Virus record (IMG/VR): IMGVR_UViG_3300036859_000526
Span: 1-48,606 of that record
DNA from: a virus
Length of the DNA stretch: 48,606 bases
Reading direction: 5' to 3' (one strand)
Part shown: in pieces, positions 37,697-46,123 of the stretch
Numbering within the stretch: position 1 is the first letter of the stretch
Layout of the letters: each line of letters opens with the position of its first letter
Program-made: the position numbers and the translations under genes
Notes under the pieces: generated by a model
What the model was told of the DNA's origin: nothing
Databases searched by the model: none
Seen by the model: only the letters and a program-made list of their open reading frames with translations

Positions 37697-39693
37697 GACG
37701 GCGGGCCCATGGGCGGCGGCGGTCCGCTTGGATGGGCACCGGGCGGCCCACCGGGAGGCCCGCCCATGGCCGCCATCTGCTGCTGCATCTGGATCTGCTG
37801 CATGGCCTGCTGCATCGCGGCCTGCGCTTCACTGCCCAAAAACGCCTGCTTGTCCTGCACGTTGAACAACCGGCACCACTGCTCGATCAAGGCTTTCGCC
37901 GCGCCAGGCGTCTGGAGAATCGCGGCGATCATGGGGTTAGCCTGGCTGAGCTGCGCCATCGCCTGCATGGACTGCGCGAACTCCTGCCGCTGTTGACCGG
38001 GATCGGCGTTCTCGACACTGCCCCGCGGCTTGAACCGGAACGCGCCATCGAACATCGTCGCCGTGAATTTCGCATTCGGCAGATAGTACGAGACGTCTGC
38101 GCCGCGCAGTTCAAGTCCTTGCAGGACCGAGGGCGGGGCTTCGAGGCCATCCATTTCTGCCAGCCGGCGCTTGTGCATCAGGTGCCGCACCTGGCAGAGT
38201 TCTTCGAGCGTCTCCTGGATGTTCTTCACCGCCTCGGTGATCCGCCCCATGCTCTGCTGCGTGATCAGTTGGACTTCGCCCAAGGTACGCGACTCCTGCG
38301 ACGTCACCCCCGCGGAGGCATCGTTCACGCCCGAGAGCCGTTCCCCAGAGCGTTCCGCGTCCCGGATGCGCTCAATCGCTGGCCCCGTCGCGTCGGGAAT
38401 CTGCATCGGTTCGACTTCGCCCCGCTGCCGGAACGGAATGATCGCTTTCGGGCCAATCGGTTCACTGTCAGGGTCCCACAAGGCGCCCTGCTGGCGCATC
38501 ATCGGCGCTTGGAGTTGCATGGACGCACGGTCCGCGAGCATGTTGCGCCACGCCGTGTGCTCTTCAATGACCGTGATCAGCTTGTGCCCCACGTAAGAGT
38601 AGCCTTCGGTCGAATGCGGGCGGGGAAAAGGCACCAGCGGGAAGTAGCGCGGCCGTCCGATATCGTCATACTGCAGCCGCAAAAGACGTTGTTTGTCTTT
38701 ATGGAGTGTTGCGACGAACCAGCGGAGCCCTTTTCCGTCGAGCTCACGCAGAAACAGCAGTTCCCAGAGTTCCTTTTCAACACGGTCAGTCCCATCTTTA
38801 GAGGCCACGGGGATCGCGTCCCCGGCCAGCGTCGTTTCACTCACCCGCTCATCATCGGTGCCCAGATCCTCGACCGCCTCTTTGTCGTAATGCCCAGCCT
38901 TCACCCGTTCCTTGAGCTCTTCCACGCGGCGATAGAACCGCTTGGCATGCCCCCAGACTTCAGCCTTGTCTCTGGCATGCCCCGGTAACTGGACGTAATC
39001 CCGGCCTGGCACCACGCGTTCCCGGGGGCCATCTGCGACCGTTTCGAACGAATCCACCTCGACCTCGGCACTCGGCACGGGCGGCACGGGTTGCCCATCT
39101 GGCCCAGGCTGCAGATCGGTGGTCGCTTCGGCGTATTGCCCATCCGGGCCCATCTCAAGCTCAGGCTTCAGGTCCGGCCCGACCAATGCCGTCCCATCAG
39201 GCGCCAGCGCCAGTTTGGCTTGGATCGTCTTGCGCACGGGCCGGCGAATGGTGTCTTCGTAGACTTCGATCACGCCGCGGGGCTCAATCAGCGCCAGATG
39301 CACGGCCCGAGAAAACACCTGCTGAAAGCCTTCCGTCTCAATCTGCCACTGGTGGAACTCTTCCACAAAGGGCGCTTTCGCCGCCGCCTGGCCATACCCT
39401 TCCACCGTAAACACCGGCTCGGTCATCACGGTGCGGACAATCTGCGACCGCATCACGTCCACGTACTGGGTCCCGAGATAACTCGTCAGATCTGCCGCAT
39501 CGGCCCACGGGGCGTTGTTGCCCGACCTGGTCCGGCCTTGCTCGTAGAGGGTGTGCCAGTATTGGATCTCCGACTCACTGGCTGACCGTGCAGACAGGGC
39601 GTCGTCGAGGGCGCGGCTCAGATCGAGCGCGAGATCGTCGCGTTCATCCTTGGACAGCTTGACTTCGAAGGGCTTGCGGGGTTTCTTGGGCAT
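37693..39693 (-). CDS. Portal protein
   Basis: 666 residues from the ATG in a TGATG overlap at 39693 (another ATG 15 bases upstream is less likely). GNNAPWADAADLTSYLGTQY with EPVFTVEGYG and WQIETEGFQQVFSRAVHLAL fit the P22-like/large podovirus portal type; ITEAVKNIQETLEELCQVRH is a helix of the stem region. The tail is Met/Gln/Pro-rich (QQAMQQIQMQQQMAAMGGPP). Forms the dodecameric ring through which DNA enters and leaves the head. The length is close to P22 gp1 (725). Confidence 0.85.
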   Translation of the reverse strand: MPKKPRKPFEVKLSKDERDDLALDLSRALDDALSARSASESEIQYWHTLYEQGRTRSGNNAPWADAADLTSYLGTQYVDVMRSQIVRTVMTEPVFTVEGYGQAAAKAPFVEEFHQWQIETEGFQQVFSRAVHLALIEPRGVIEVYEDTIRRPVRKTIQAKLALAPDGTALVGPDLKPELEMGPDGQYAEATTDLQPGPDGQPVPPVPSAEVEVDSFETVADGPRERVVPGRDYVQLPGHARDKAEVWGHAKRFYRRVEELKERVKAGHYDKEAVEDLGTDDERVSETTLAGDAIPVASKDGTDRVEKELWELLFLRELDGKGLRWFVATLHKDKQRLLRLQYDDIGRPRYFPLVPFPRPHSTEGYSYVGHKLITVIEEHTAWRNMLADRASMQLQAPMMRQQGALWDPDSEPIGPKAIIPFRQRGEVEPMQIPDATGPAIERIRDAERSGERLSGVNDASAGVTSQESRTLGEVQLITQQSMGRITEAVKNIQETLEELCQVRHLMHKRRLAEMDGLEAPPSVLQGLELRGADVSYYLPNAKFTATMFDGAFRFKPRGSVENADPGQQRQEFAQSMQAMAQLSQANPMIAAILQTPGAAKALIEQWCRLFNVQDKQAFLGSEAQAAMQQAMQQIQMQQQMAAMGGPPGGPPGAHPSGPPPPMGPPS

Positions 39694-39839
39694 CAGCGAA
39701 TCCAACAAATCGCGGCCACGGTGAGCGCCCCGACCAGATACCAGAACAGGGCATCGGTCCAGGACGCCTGCTCATTCACCACTTCTTGGTAGAGCGTCGT
39801 CACCGGATTGCGTAACCCGCTCGTGCTCGTCGAGCCCAT
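39693..39839 (-). CDS. Small single-span membrane protein
   Basis: 48 residues. Polar N-terminus then ALFWYLVGALTVAAICWI, one hydrophobic helix at the C-terminus. It sits between terminase and portal and overlaps both small neighbours. A small membrane protein near the packaging genes may have a host-takeover or holin-like role; unknown. Confidence 0.6.
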   Translation of the reverse strand: MGSTSTSGLRNPVTTLYQEVVNEQASWTDALFWYLVGALTVAAICWIR

Positions 39840-39916
39840 CAGCGCTTCTTGCCCTTCCCTTTCGGGGTCCGTTTCGTGAGTTCGGGAAACGTGCCGCTCG
39901 TCTGCACGTGGCGCAT
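39839..39916 (-). CDS. Very small basic peptide
   Basis: 25 residues: MRHVQTSGTFPELTKRTPKG then a short Lys/Arg end. TGATG overlaps link it to terminase before and to the membrane protein after it. The tight coupling argues that it is translated, but its small size keeps confidence limited. Confidence 0.45.
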   Translation of the reverse strand: MRHVQTSGTFPELTKRTPKGKGKKR

Positions 39917-41439
39917 CAATACCCTCCCCGACGCCCCGTCGCCGCCCGCCGCACCGGATTGGCACGCCGGAGTTCGTCGTAATAGTCCTGGTGCCGCAGC
40001 ACCTTCAGGTCCTCCCGCCGCTTCACCGCCGTGGCATGCCTGGCCGTTTGCTCCAGGGTGGGTTGCACCCCGCCAAAGTTGTGCTCGAGATACTCCAGGC
40101 AGTTCTGGCCGTGCTCGTACCAGCCGTCTTTCTTCGGCTTTCGCATCGGCTTGTTGGCGACCGACACGAGATGCTCATCCCACACGTACCCCGCCTGAAA
40201 CCCGTCCGCGAGAAACGTATGTTTCACCAACCCCTGCGACCCGAGCCGGATGAACCGCGTCGGGTCCACGCCGAAGGCTTCCCCCATCGGCGAGCGCCGG
40301 CGCATCGCCCCCGCAATGCGTTCGATCATCCCCAAGCGGACCGCCGGCATGTTGCTGTCCGCCTTAAACATCGGGATGAACCCGCAGTCCTGCAGCACCT
40401 TCACCCCGTTTTGCGTCAACCCTTGCGAGTTGTTGTGACTCCCGGCCGGGTCGCAGCACGTGAGCACCTCGAGCGCGTCGGGAAACCAACGCTGCCGGTA
40501 CTGCTGAATGATGGGTGCGAAGTCCTCAAGGAACAGGTTTTGGCCAAGCACCCCGCCCAGAATCTTGAGTTCGGCAAACGGCGTGTACTGCGCCCAGAGG
40601 ACACACGGATGGTGTTTGCCGAAGTCGATCGCTTCATATAGGGGCAAGGTGGGATCGAGTGCCAGCGGCCGTTCATGCCGAGCCCGTTGAAACGCGGCCG
40701 TCTCCGGTAGATGCGGTTTGAGCGGGCCATAGACCGGCTGGCCCATGACGTTCAGGCCCCGCTGCCCCAACAACATCGGCCCGTGCTTCGAATGCCCGAC
40801 TGGATAGACAATTTCGAGGTTCGTGATCGTCTCCGGTGGCAGGTTATGCGCATTGTCGTAAATGCTGACCTGATAGTACCGGTGGTGGGCGCGGTGGTTC
40901 GTCTCGGGGAATTCCTGGGTCAGCCAGTGGTCCTCACTCGGCGGATTCGGCGTCAACAGGATCTGGTTCGGGTGCCCCGATTGACTCAAGCGCCCGGAGA
41001 GCTCCTCGTACACGTCAAACGGCAACTCTTCGGTCTGATCGTTATAGATCCCCGCCAAGGTCAGACCACGGAACTTCGCGTAGCGCATCGTCAAGTCTTG
41101 GGCCTTGAGCCCGAAGCTGTAGACCCAGGAGCCGTTTGAGAGTTCGTCGTATTTCCCGTCCGGGTGCCACAAGACACTCACTCCCGCATCCAGACAGATC
41201 TTTCGCCACACCGGCTTGAGTTTGGTCTGCGTGTCTTCATCGGAAAACCGACACAGAAGCCAGTGAATCCCAGGATTCGCTAAACAGGAATTCAACACCT
41301 TCCAGAGCGCCGCCGTGGTTTTCCCCGACCGAATTGCGCCTTCCAGATCCAGGAACCGCGTCGTGTCCAACAGGAAGTCGGACACCGGGCCCTTCCAGAC
41401 CATCCGATGCTCGCGGTTAGGCGCGAGGGTGGTGTTCAT
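39916..41439 (-). CDS. terL: Terminase large subunit
   Basis: 507 residues. ATPase: Walker A GAIRSGKTT (34-42) and a Walker B-like LAGIYNDQTEEL. Nuclease domain: YEAIDFGKHHP (Asp near residue 275) and LTCCDPAGSHN. The enzyme packages and cuts concatemeric DNA. Overlaps the small subunit by 23 bases, the usual layout. Length is normal. The absence of a fixed terminal cohesive sequence fits headful packaging, but that is inferred. Confidence 0.9.
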   Translation of the reverse strand: MNTTLAPNREHRMVWKGPVSDFLLDTTRFLDLEGAIRSGKTTAALWKVLNSCLANPGIHWLLCRFSDEDTQTKLKPVWRKICLDAGVSVLWHPDGKYDELSNGSWVYSFGLKAQDLTMRYAKFRGLTLAGIYNDQTEELPFDVYEELSGRLSQSGHPNQILLTPNPPSEDHWLTQEFPETNHRAHHRYYQVSIYDNAHNLPPETITNLEIVYPVGHSKHGPMLLGQRGLNVMGQPVYGPLKPHLPETAAFQRARHERPLALDPTLPLYEAIDFGKHHPCVLWAQYTPFAELKILGGVLGQNLFLEDFAPIIQQYRQRWFPDALEVLTCCDPAGSHNNSQGLTQNGVKVLQDCGFIPMFKADSNMPAVRLGMIERIAGAMRRRSPMGEAFGVDPTRFIRLGSQGLVKHTFLADGFQAGYVWDEHLVSVANKPMRKPKKDGWYEHGQNCLEYLEHNFGGVQPTLEQTARHATAVKRREDLKVLRHQDYYDELRRANPVRRAATGRRGGY

Positions 41440-41695
41440 GCACGACGGTGGTCAGCACCGCCAGACTCCCGCTGTGTTCAAACGATTGTTTGGGTTCCCC
41501 GAAGGCGTAGGCGAGTAACTTACATTCAACGGCGGGCGCAATCTTGCCGGCCAGCAACCGTGTCTTGAGCTTCTCGAAGTAGTTCTGATTCAGCAGCGAT
41601 TGGGCCAGACCCCGAATTTCGCGCGTGGCGAGATTCACGGCCCCCTTCGGCCGGCCCTTGCCCGCGTTCGGAGGGGTGTGCTTCGTCCTATTCAT
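41417..41695 (-). CDS. Terminase small subunit-like protein
   Basis: 92 residues. GKGRPKGAVNLATREIRGLAQSLL with a later CKLLAYAFGEPKQ resembles the small DNA-binding proteins preceding terL in many phages (GRPKG.xN..T.E...L...). Likely recognises the packaging site. The ATG lies after an AGGA that partly overlaps it. Upstream 48 bases are empty. Confidence 0.7.
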   Translation of the reverse strand: MNRTKHTPPNAGKGRPKGAVNLATREIRGLAQSLLNQNYFEKLKTRLLAGKIAPAVECKLLAYAFGEPKQSFEHSGSLAVLTTVVHEHHPRA

Positions 41696-41743
41696 CCTGT
41701 AAGTTGCTGATACAGGAGTCTACGACGAATGTCCAGTCACGCC

Positions 41744-41950
41744 TTACAAGATATTGGGAATAATCGGCTTCTGCCGGCGATAGCGGCGGGTAATCACTTC
41801 TTTCGTCAGATACAAATGCTGCCCGTCTAGACATTCACGCAGCCGTTCAATGCCTTTGCCTTTGGGCCGCGAGTCCTTCACGATGGAGTGCGAGCAGCCG
41901 CACATCGGGCACCGGAACGTGTCCGGGCGCTGACAGCCGCTGACGTTCAT
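41744..41950 (-). CDS. NrdR-like zinc-ribbon protein
   Basis: 68 residues. FRCPMCGCSHSIVKDSRPKG with IERLREC and a later TKEVITRR resembles the N-terminal zinc ribbon of NrdR (RCPYC..-VVDSRP...RRRREC). Only one knuckle is complete: the second CxxC of NrdR is reduced to one Cys. No ATP-cone. Could bind DNA as a regulator. ATGA overlap with the glycosyltransferase-like gene. Confidence 0.6.
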   Translation of the reverse strand: MNVSGCQRPDTFRCPMCGCSHSIVKDSRPKGKGIERLRECLDGQHLYLTKEVITRRYRRQKPIIPNIL

Positions 41951-42897
41951 CCGCCCAGCACCTCCTTGACGATCCGCGCATCATCGGGCCGTCCGATGAA
42001 CACCGGCGTGCCCTGCTGCACCGCGAGCCATTCCGTCAGATGCTTGTGGGCTTCCGCGGTCCCTTCAAACTTCGCGTAGAACCCCACGGCTGGCTTCTTC
42101 AACCGCACGGCAAGCTGCATCACCCCGCCATAGGTCCCCACGAAGGCATGCGCTTTCGCCAAGACCGCACTCTGCACGGCTAAATTGTTCTGCAGCGTCA
42201 CGTGCGGGGCGAGACTCACGATGTTCGGGCCACTGATGGGGAAGTCGAGATGGTCATCAGCATGCAACCCCGACTCAAGCACGACCACGGGAAGATGCTT
42301 GGCGAGGCCGTCCACGACGTTCGAGACCCACGTTCGCAATTCTTCGGTCAAGGGCCAGGTATGCCGCGCATAGAACCGCACGGCCACGAATTTCTCGGGG
42401 AGCGCGAGACTGAGGGGCGGCACGGGGACGGGGATCGGCGCAAACGCCAGGGAGGGGAGCATGGCGGCCAAGCCCATTCGCCCATGCCACCAGGGGGTGA
42501 GTTGCCGATACATCACAGAGGGGTGCAGGACGTGCGCGCGCCGCACGCCCAGATCCTCGGCGATCAAGGGCAGGAGTTTGCGTTCCCACGACGTCACCGT
42601 GAGCTGCTTCACGCTGCCGACAGCTTTCGCATCCCGCAACATGGCCTGCCGCACCTTTTCGACCGGCACGTAGTCATACAGATCCACGGTCTTGGCCGCG
42701 TCGTACCAGATCCCGGCCCCGCCGCGCGAGATGGCGATCAGCCGCTCTTTCTTGATGCCGTATTTCTGACGCCAGGCCGTTAACCAGGGCAACCAGTAGA
42801 GACTTTCAAAGCCGAGCTCGGAGCGCCACGGGCCAATCAGAATCGGGCGGCGGGTCCGGGCCCAGAGACGCCAGCGGAGCTCCTGGAGGGGAGACAT
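41947..42897 (-). CDS. Glycosyltransferase-like protein (GT-B)
   Basis: 316 residues from the ATG in a TAATG overlap (42897). RPILIGPWRSELGFESLYWL begins a Rossmann-like domain; the C-terminal part (VVLESGLHADDHLDFPI, VTLQNNLAVQSAVLAKAHAF, VGTYGGVMQLAVRLKKPAV) resembles GT9/GT61-type nucleotide-sugar domains (LESGL..., G.S.L..lA..l..P.v). No clear family can be fixed. A sugar-transferring gene between early/mid genes and terminase is unusual. Confidence 0.55.
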   Translation of the reverse strand: MSPLQELRWRLWARTRRPILIGPWRSELGFESLYWLPWLTAWRQKYGIKKERLIAISRGGAGIWYDAAKTVDLYDYVPVEKVRQAMLRDAKAVGSVKQLTVTSWERKLLPLIAEDLGVRRAHVLHPSVMYRQLTPWWHGRMGLAAMLPSLAFAPIPVPVPPLSLALPEKFVAVRFYARHTWPLTEELRTWVSNVVDGLAKHLPVVVLESGLHADDHLDFPISGPNIVSLAPHVTLQNNLAVQSAVLAKAHAFVGTYGGVMQLAVRLKKPAVGFYAKFEGTAEAHKHLTEWLAVQQGTPVFIGRPDDARIVKEVLGG

Positions 42898-43205
42898 TAG
42901 GGCTCGGCGGAGATCCCGGCGATCACGGCCTCGAGAGCGTCGGCACAGTGATACAACGCGCTGCGTCGACTGCTCTCGCCCAGATGGTGCTTTAGCGCCT
43001 CCCCTTCGTTCTTCCATGCCTCAATGAGCTGCTGCAGCGCCTCAACCGTGCGGGTCAGGGCCGCGTCTCGAGCGGCGAGGGTGGCCCGCAAGTGTTCGAT
43101 CTCGCTGTGGAGGGGGCACATGGCCCCGCGCATCGGTGGGTCGGTGAACACCCAGCAGCCGTCGATGCAGCAATACCAGCGCGGGGACGGGGGATCGGGC
43201 GTCAT
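42897..43205 (-). CDS. Hypothetical protein with Cys pairs and coiled coil
   Basis: 102 residues from an ATG in an ATGA overlap at 43205. WYCCIDGCWVFTD and MCPLHSEIEHL suggest a small zinc-binding head, and EHLRATLAARDAALTRTVEA continuing through LQQLIEAWKNEGEAL is a helix with heptad repeats. No family recognised. Confidence 0.6.
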   Translation of the reverse strand: MTPDPPSPRWYCCIDGCWVFTDPPMRGAMCPLHSEIEHLRATLAARDAALTRTVEALQQLIEAWKNEGEALKHHLGESSRRSALYHCADALEAVIAGISAEP

Positions 43206-43465
43206 CGGCTCGCCCACGTTCCCTTTGCCACCTTTCCAAACGACCCGATGTTCTCGTAGGCGTCCCGCATCGCCGGTAAGCAGTTCCGCCGATTGTGTTC
43301 GATGTCGCAGATATAGGCGGCCGAGACCTCACAGCGCCGCGCCATCTCCAGCAAGGTAAGGCCCGCGTCCTTGCGCCGCTCACGCAACCACGCACCGTTC
43401 ACCACGCTGCGCGGCGTTCCACAGTGCGGACACGGCTCGCTCTTAAACTTGGGCTGTTGGCTCAT
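43202..43465 (-). CDS. XRE-family HTH protein with N-terminal zinc knuckle
   Basis: 87 residues. CPHCGTPRSVVNGAW is a zinc knuckle; GAWLRERRKDAGLTLLEMAR with EVSAAYICDIEHNRRN is a HTH of XRE type. Such hybrid proteins are common in phages that infect GC-rich bacteria. Probably a transcriptional regulator for a middle or late operon. It overlaps the next gene and may be coupled to it. Confidence 0.75.
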   Translation of the reverse strand: MSQQPKFKSEPCPHCGTPRSVVNGAWLRERRKDAGLTLLEMARRCEVSAAYICDIEHNRRNCLPAMRDAYENIGSFGKVAKGTWASR

Positions 43466-43522
43466 GCCGGGGCTCCGGGGCTCCCCAACTCCAAATCCAC
43501 GAAGATGCTTTGACGCGAATGG

Positions 43523-43969
43523 TCATTGATCGACCTTCTCACCGCTCGGACTTACCGCGTCCGCCGGGACCGGTAATTTCAACCTACCGACGAAGGCACA
43601 GAGGCGACGAAAACAGGCACGCTCTTGCCTGCGGAGTTCCAGCATCGCGTGGAAATGCGGATCGCGCGTTCGGCACGAGTCGCACCATTCCTCATTCACG
43701 GTCGACCACAGCCGATAACAGGCCGCCCGACCATCGCCATCTTCGTCGGCCCGTTCTTTGTGTGTGCACCACAGCCGATTCATCGCCCGCGTTTCCACGA
43801 GCCGCGCCGCTCGCGCCTCCGACCAGTCGACCGTCAGTTGGAGAAACAGCGTGAATTTCTCAGGCGCTATGTGCGTCCGCACGTCGGCCGCAACACGAAC
43901 GTCACACCCTTCGGCTTCTTCTTCGCCATCGAATACCTCGCAGGCAGGCACGGTTTTCGGATCCGGCAT
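43523..43969 (-). CDS. Cys-rich hypothetical protein
   Basis: 148 residues from the ATG at 43969 (TGATG overlap). The part after residue 30 is convincing: FTLFLQLTVDWSEARAARLV, NRLWCTHKERAD, EEWCDSCRTRDPHFHAML and ELRRQERACFRRLCAF, with five Cys. The first 30 residues overlap a 20-codon ORF in another frame (43867-43929) that is repeated elsewhere; a GTG at 43882 may be the true start, giving 119 residues. Function unknown. Confidence 0.6.
   Translation of the reverse strand: MPDPKTVPACEVFDGEEEAEGCDVRVAADVRTHIAPEKFTLFLQLTVDWSEARAARLVETRAMNRLWCTHKERADEDGDGRAACYRLWSTVNEEWCDSCRTRDPHFHAMLELRRQERACFRRLCAFVGRLKLPVPADAVSPSGEKVDQ
43867..43929 (-). CDS. Micro-ORF MAKKKPKGVTFVL, copy 1
   Basis: 20 residues: MAKKKPKGVTFVLRPTCGRT. 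A GAGGT SD lies five bases before the ATG. A second copy at 47484-47549 differs mostly at third codon positions, so the peptide has been maintained by selection. It is contained within the 43523-43969 gene in a different frame. Confidence 0.55.
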   Translation of the reverse strand: MAKKKPKGVTFVLRPTCGRT

Positions 43970-44217
43970 CAGCGCCCCTCCTCGATCCAGAGATACACCA
44001 CGTCGCCCCGGCCTGCCCGACAGAGGCGGATCCCATGGCGGTAATACCACATATACAGGCTCTTATAGATCCGCCGCGTCTGATCCGCCGTCCCGTGCAG
44101 CCGCACTGCCTGCGCTTCACTGCTCACCTCGAGCATGGCTTTGAGGCGATCATACGTGGACCGCGTCGTCCCGGGGACGGAGCCCACACTAAGATCCATC
44201 CGCCACCGGCTTCTCAC
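43969..44217 (-). CDS. Hypothetical protein
   Basis: 82 residues, GTG start in a GTGA overlap with the methyltransferase stop (an ATG six codons later is an alternative). TRSTYDRLKAMLEVSSEAQA and TADQTRRIYKSLYMWYYRHG suggest a helical, possibly DNA-binding protein, ending in DVVYLWIEE. Not recognised. Confidence 0.6.
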   Translation of the reverse strand: MRSRWRMDLSVGSVPGTTRSTYDRLKAMLEVSSEAQAVRLHGTADQTRRIYKSLYMWYYRHGIRLCRAGRGDVVYLWIEEGR

Positions 44218-45122
44218 TCATTTACGGCGTTCTCAAAGCGCAGCCCGCGCTGCGCCGTGCGTTGTTTCGCTAATCGGTGATACGCCGGGTTCAAGTCCAC
44301 GCCCACCCACCGACGACCTAGCCGCTCGGCGACTTTTCCAACCGTGCCACTCCCCATGAACGGATCAAATACGATGTCCCCGCGACGAGAGCCGGCGAGC
44401 AGACACGGCGTGACGAGCGCCTCTGGCATGGTGGCCGAATGGCCGTCAACGAATGGGCGCGCTTGAATCCACCAGACCGAGCGCAAGTTCCGCATGCCGT
44501 CGTAAACCTTGTATTCCGGTGGGCGAGCATTCACGCCGGAGGCTTTCCGCGCCGCTGAGCCCTTCGCGCCACGTGTGCCGGCAGGAATCACGCCCTGTTC
44601 CTTCACAGCCTCGGCATCCCAAAAATACTGCCGCGCCTTCGAGAGGAGAAACACGTACTCGTGCGCGTGCGTCGGCCGATCCTCCACCGGCTCACACATA
44701 GGGTTTGGCTTCGCCCACACAATATCTGAGCGCAGATACCAACCCCGCCGGCGGGCCTCAAACGCGAACATCCAAGGAATCCCAACCAGATCCTTTGGCT
44801 TGAGGCCAGGGACCCCGACATCCTGCGGCCGAAGCCCGTGTCTGCGGTGGCGCTGTTTTGGATCGACGCCGCCCGCCTGCCTTTTCGCGTTCTGGTAGGT
44901 ATCTCCGAGGTTCACGAAGCAGACGCCGTCCGCCCGCAACACACGCCGCACCTCATCAAACACGTCGGCAAGATCTGACACATACGCCTCAGGTGTTTGC
45001 TGCACCCCGAGCTGGCCGACGATGCCATAATCACGAAGGCCCCAGTACGGCGGGCTCGTCACCACGCACTGCACGCACCCGTCGCGGAGCGGGAGCGTCC
45101 GCGCATCCGCCTGAATCAGCAT
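44214..45122 (-). CDS. DNA (cytosine-N4/adenine-N6) methyltransferase
   Basis: 302 residues. Catalytic motif TSPPYWGLRDYG (SPPY at 23-26) comes first and SAM motif FDPFMGSGTVG (253-260) last, the order of beta-class amino-methyltransferases. SPPY is more frequent in N4-cytosine enzymes than DPPY. It probably protects phage DNA from host restriction. No restriction partner is adjacent. TGATG overlap with the DUF1064 gene. Target site unknown. Confidence 0.88.
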   Translation of the reverse strand: MLIQADARTLPLRDGCVQCVVTSPPYWGLRDYGIVGQLGVQQTPEAYVSDLADVFDEVRRVLRADGVCFVNLGDTYQNAKRQAGGVDPKQRHRRHGLRPQDVGVPGLKPKDLVGIPWMFAFEARRRGWYLRSDIVWAKPNPMCEPVEDRPTHAHEYVFLLSKARQYFWDAEAVKEQGVIPAGTRGAKGSAARKASGVNARPPEYKVYDGMRNLRSVWWIQARPFVDGHSATMPEALVTPCLLAGSRRGDIVFDPFMGSGTVGKVAERLGRRWVGVDLNPAYHRLAKQRTAQRGLRFENAVNE

Positions 45123-45487
45123 CAGGTTTCCCGAATAACGAACCCGTACAACGCTTCCATAATGCGCTTTTTCAGCCGATAGACCGGCGTCTTCATCCCC
45201 TTCACGTCCTCCACCACCTTCTCGCCCGCCTTCGTCACATACTGAAAATCCCCGACATACTGCCCGGCTAACAGCAATTCACCGGGCACGACGTCCTCCC
45301 GCACGAACGGCTTAATCCACAACCCGTAGCGCGGCTGGAGCAGGAGTTGAGAAATCTCGCCAGCCTTCACGAGTAACGCGAGTTCCCGGTAGCGCGCAGC
45401 CTCACGCTTGCTGTGGAACGTGATCCCGTCCACCGTCGTCTTAACGGCGCCATACTTTGAGCGCTTGCGCGCTTGCCCGGTCCTCAC
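45122..45487 (-). CDS. DUF1064 putative nuclease
   Basis: 121 residues, GTG start in a GTGA overlap. SKYGAVKTTVDGITFHSKRE with AARYRELALLVKAGEISQLL and LLQPRY, then YVGDFQYVTKAGEKVVEDVK and KGMKTPVYRLK match DUF1064, a phage family of PD-(D/E)XK-like fold (catalytic Asp in GDF, Glu-x-Lys in VEDVKG) linked to Holliday-junction or DNA processing. Compatible with the recombination genes nearby. Confidence 0.8.
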   Translation of the reverse strand: MRTGQARKRSKYGAVKTTVDGITFHSKREAARYRELALLVKAGEISQLLLQPRYGLWIKPFVREDVVPGELLLAGQYVGDFQYVTKAGEKVVEDVKGMKTPVYRLKKRIMEALYGFVIRET

Positions 45488-45633
45488 CAGTCGTACTCCT
45501 GCAGGTTCTGCCCCGTCCTCTCCAGCACGCGACCTAACGCGTTGATGCTCACCAACCCCATCACGAGCCAGACTACACAGAGCGTCAACAAGACCGGCGC
45601 GAGCAACACGCGCACGATCACCTTTTCGAGCAT
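45484..45633 (-). CDS. Small membrane protein
   Basis: 49 residues. MLEKVIVRVLLAPVLLTLCV followed by VWLVMGLVSINALGRVLERT gives one or two hydrophobic helices. GGTGGAGCAG lies about 10 bases upstream. GTGA overlap with DUF1064. A role in the early operon is unknown; small membrane proteins here often block superinfection. Confidence 0.6.
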   Translation of the reverse strand: MLEKVIVRVLLAPVLLTLCVVWLVMGLVSINALGRVLERTGQNLQEYDW

Positions 45634-45661
45634 CTACGCTGCTCCACCACCAGGGAATCAG

Positions 45662-46123
45662 TCACCGTCCAAGCCTCGTCGGTTTGCTGCGCGTCGATGG
45701 CACTTCTACCGGCCGGGGTTTCTCTCGAAAGCGAATCCCCGCTTTACACCAGCACGGCCGCCCGAATTCATGCGACAGGTGCGGTTTACCACGTCCACAC
45801 GTGGTATCACCAGGGCAGTCAATAATCTCGAGGCCACTATCTCGGCATGTCTCACAGAGGTATTTCCACGCGCGGACTTGCGGCCATGCCGCCCGGAGCG
45901 TCTTCTCAAGGTCCGCTTCCCGTGTTGATTTCAGCACCCCGTCAACCTTCTGGCCGTCCCAAATTCGCATCGCCTCGACGAAGGTTTGCGCGAGCACACC
46001 CCATGTTCTTGACGCGGCCTTTCGTGACAGTCGAATCGATCCTTGAAGCCTCCCAAACGCTCGTGACAGCGCCTTCGGCCCATGCGCATCCGATAACGAT
46101 TTCAGATCACATTCAAGGCTCAT
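45662..46123 (-). CDS. Replication-associated zinc protein
   Basis: 153 residues from an ATG that overlaps the replication gene stop as ATGA (46123). The N-terminal half is helical (GPKALSRAFGRLQGSIRLSR, RTWGVLAQTFVEAMRIWDGQ). The C-terminal half has CETCRDSGLEIIDCPGDTTC, then CWCKAGIRFRE: a zinc-ribbon with C-x2-C, C-x4-6-C and CxC. The arrangement resembles the zinc module seen in phage helicase loaders. Likely partner of the DnaD-like protein. Confidence 0.65.
   Translation of the reverse strand: MSLECDLKSLSDAHGPKALSRAFGRLQGSIRLSRKAASRTWGVLAQTFVEAMRIWDGQKVDGVLKSTREADLEKTLRAAWPQVRAWKYLCETCRDSGLEIIDCPGDTTCGRGKPHLSHEFGRPCWCKAGIRFREKPRPVEVPSTRSKPTRLGR

Noticed and set aside
43443-43526. 27-codon ORF between two minus-strand genes
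   Set aside because: It has ATGA coupling but a Trp/Pro-rich sequence without similarity, overlaps the next HTH gene start, and is not supported by a repeat or SD.
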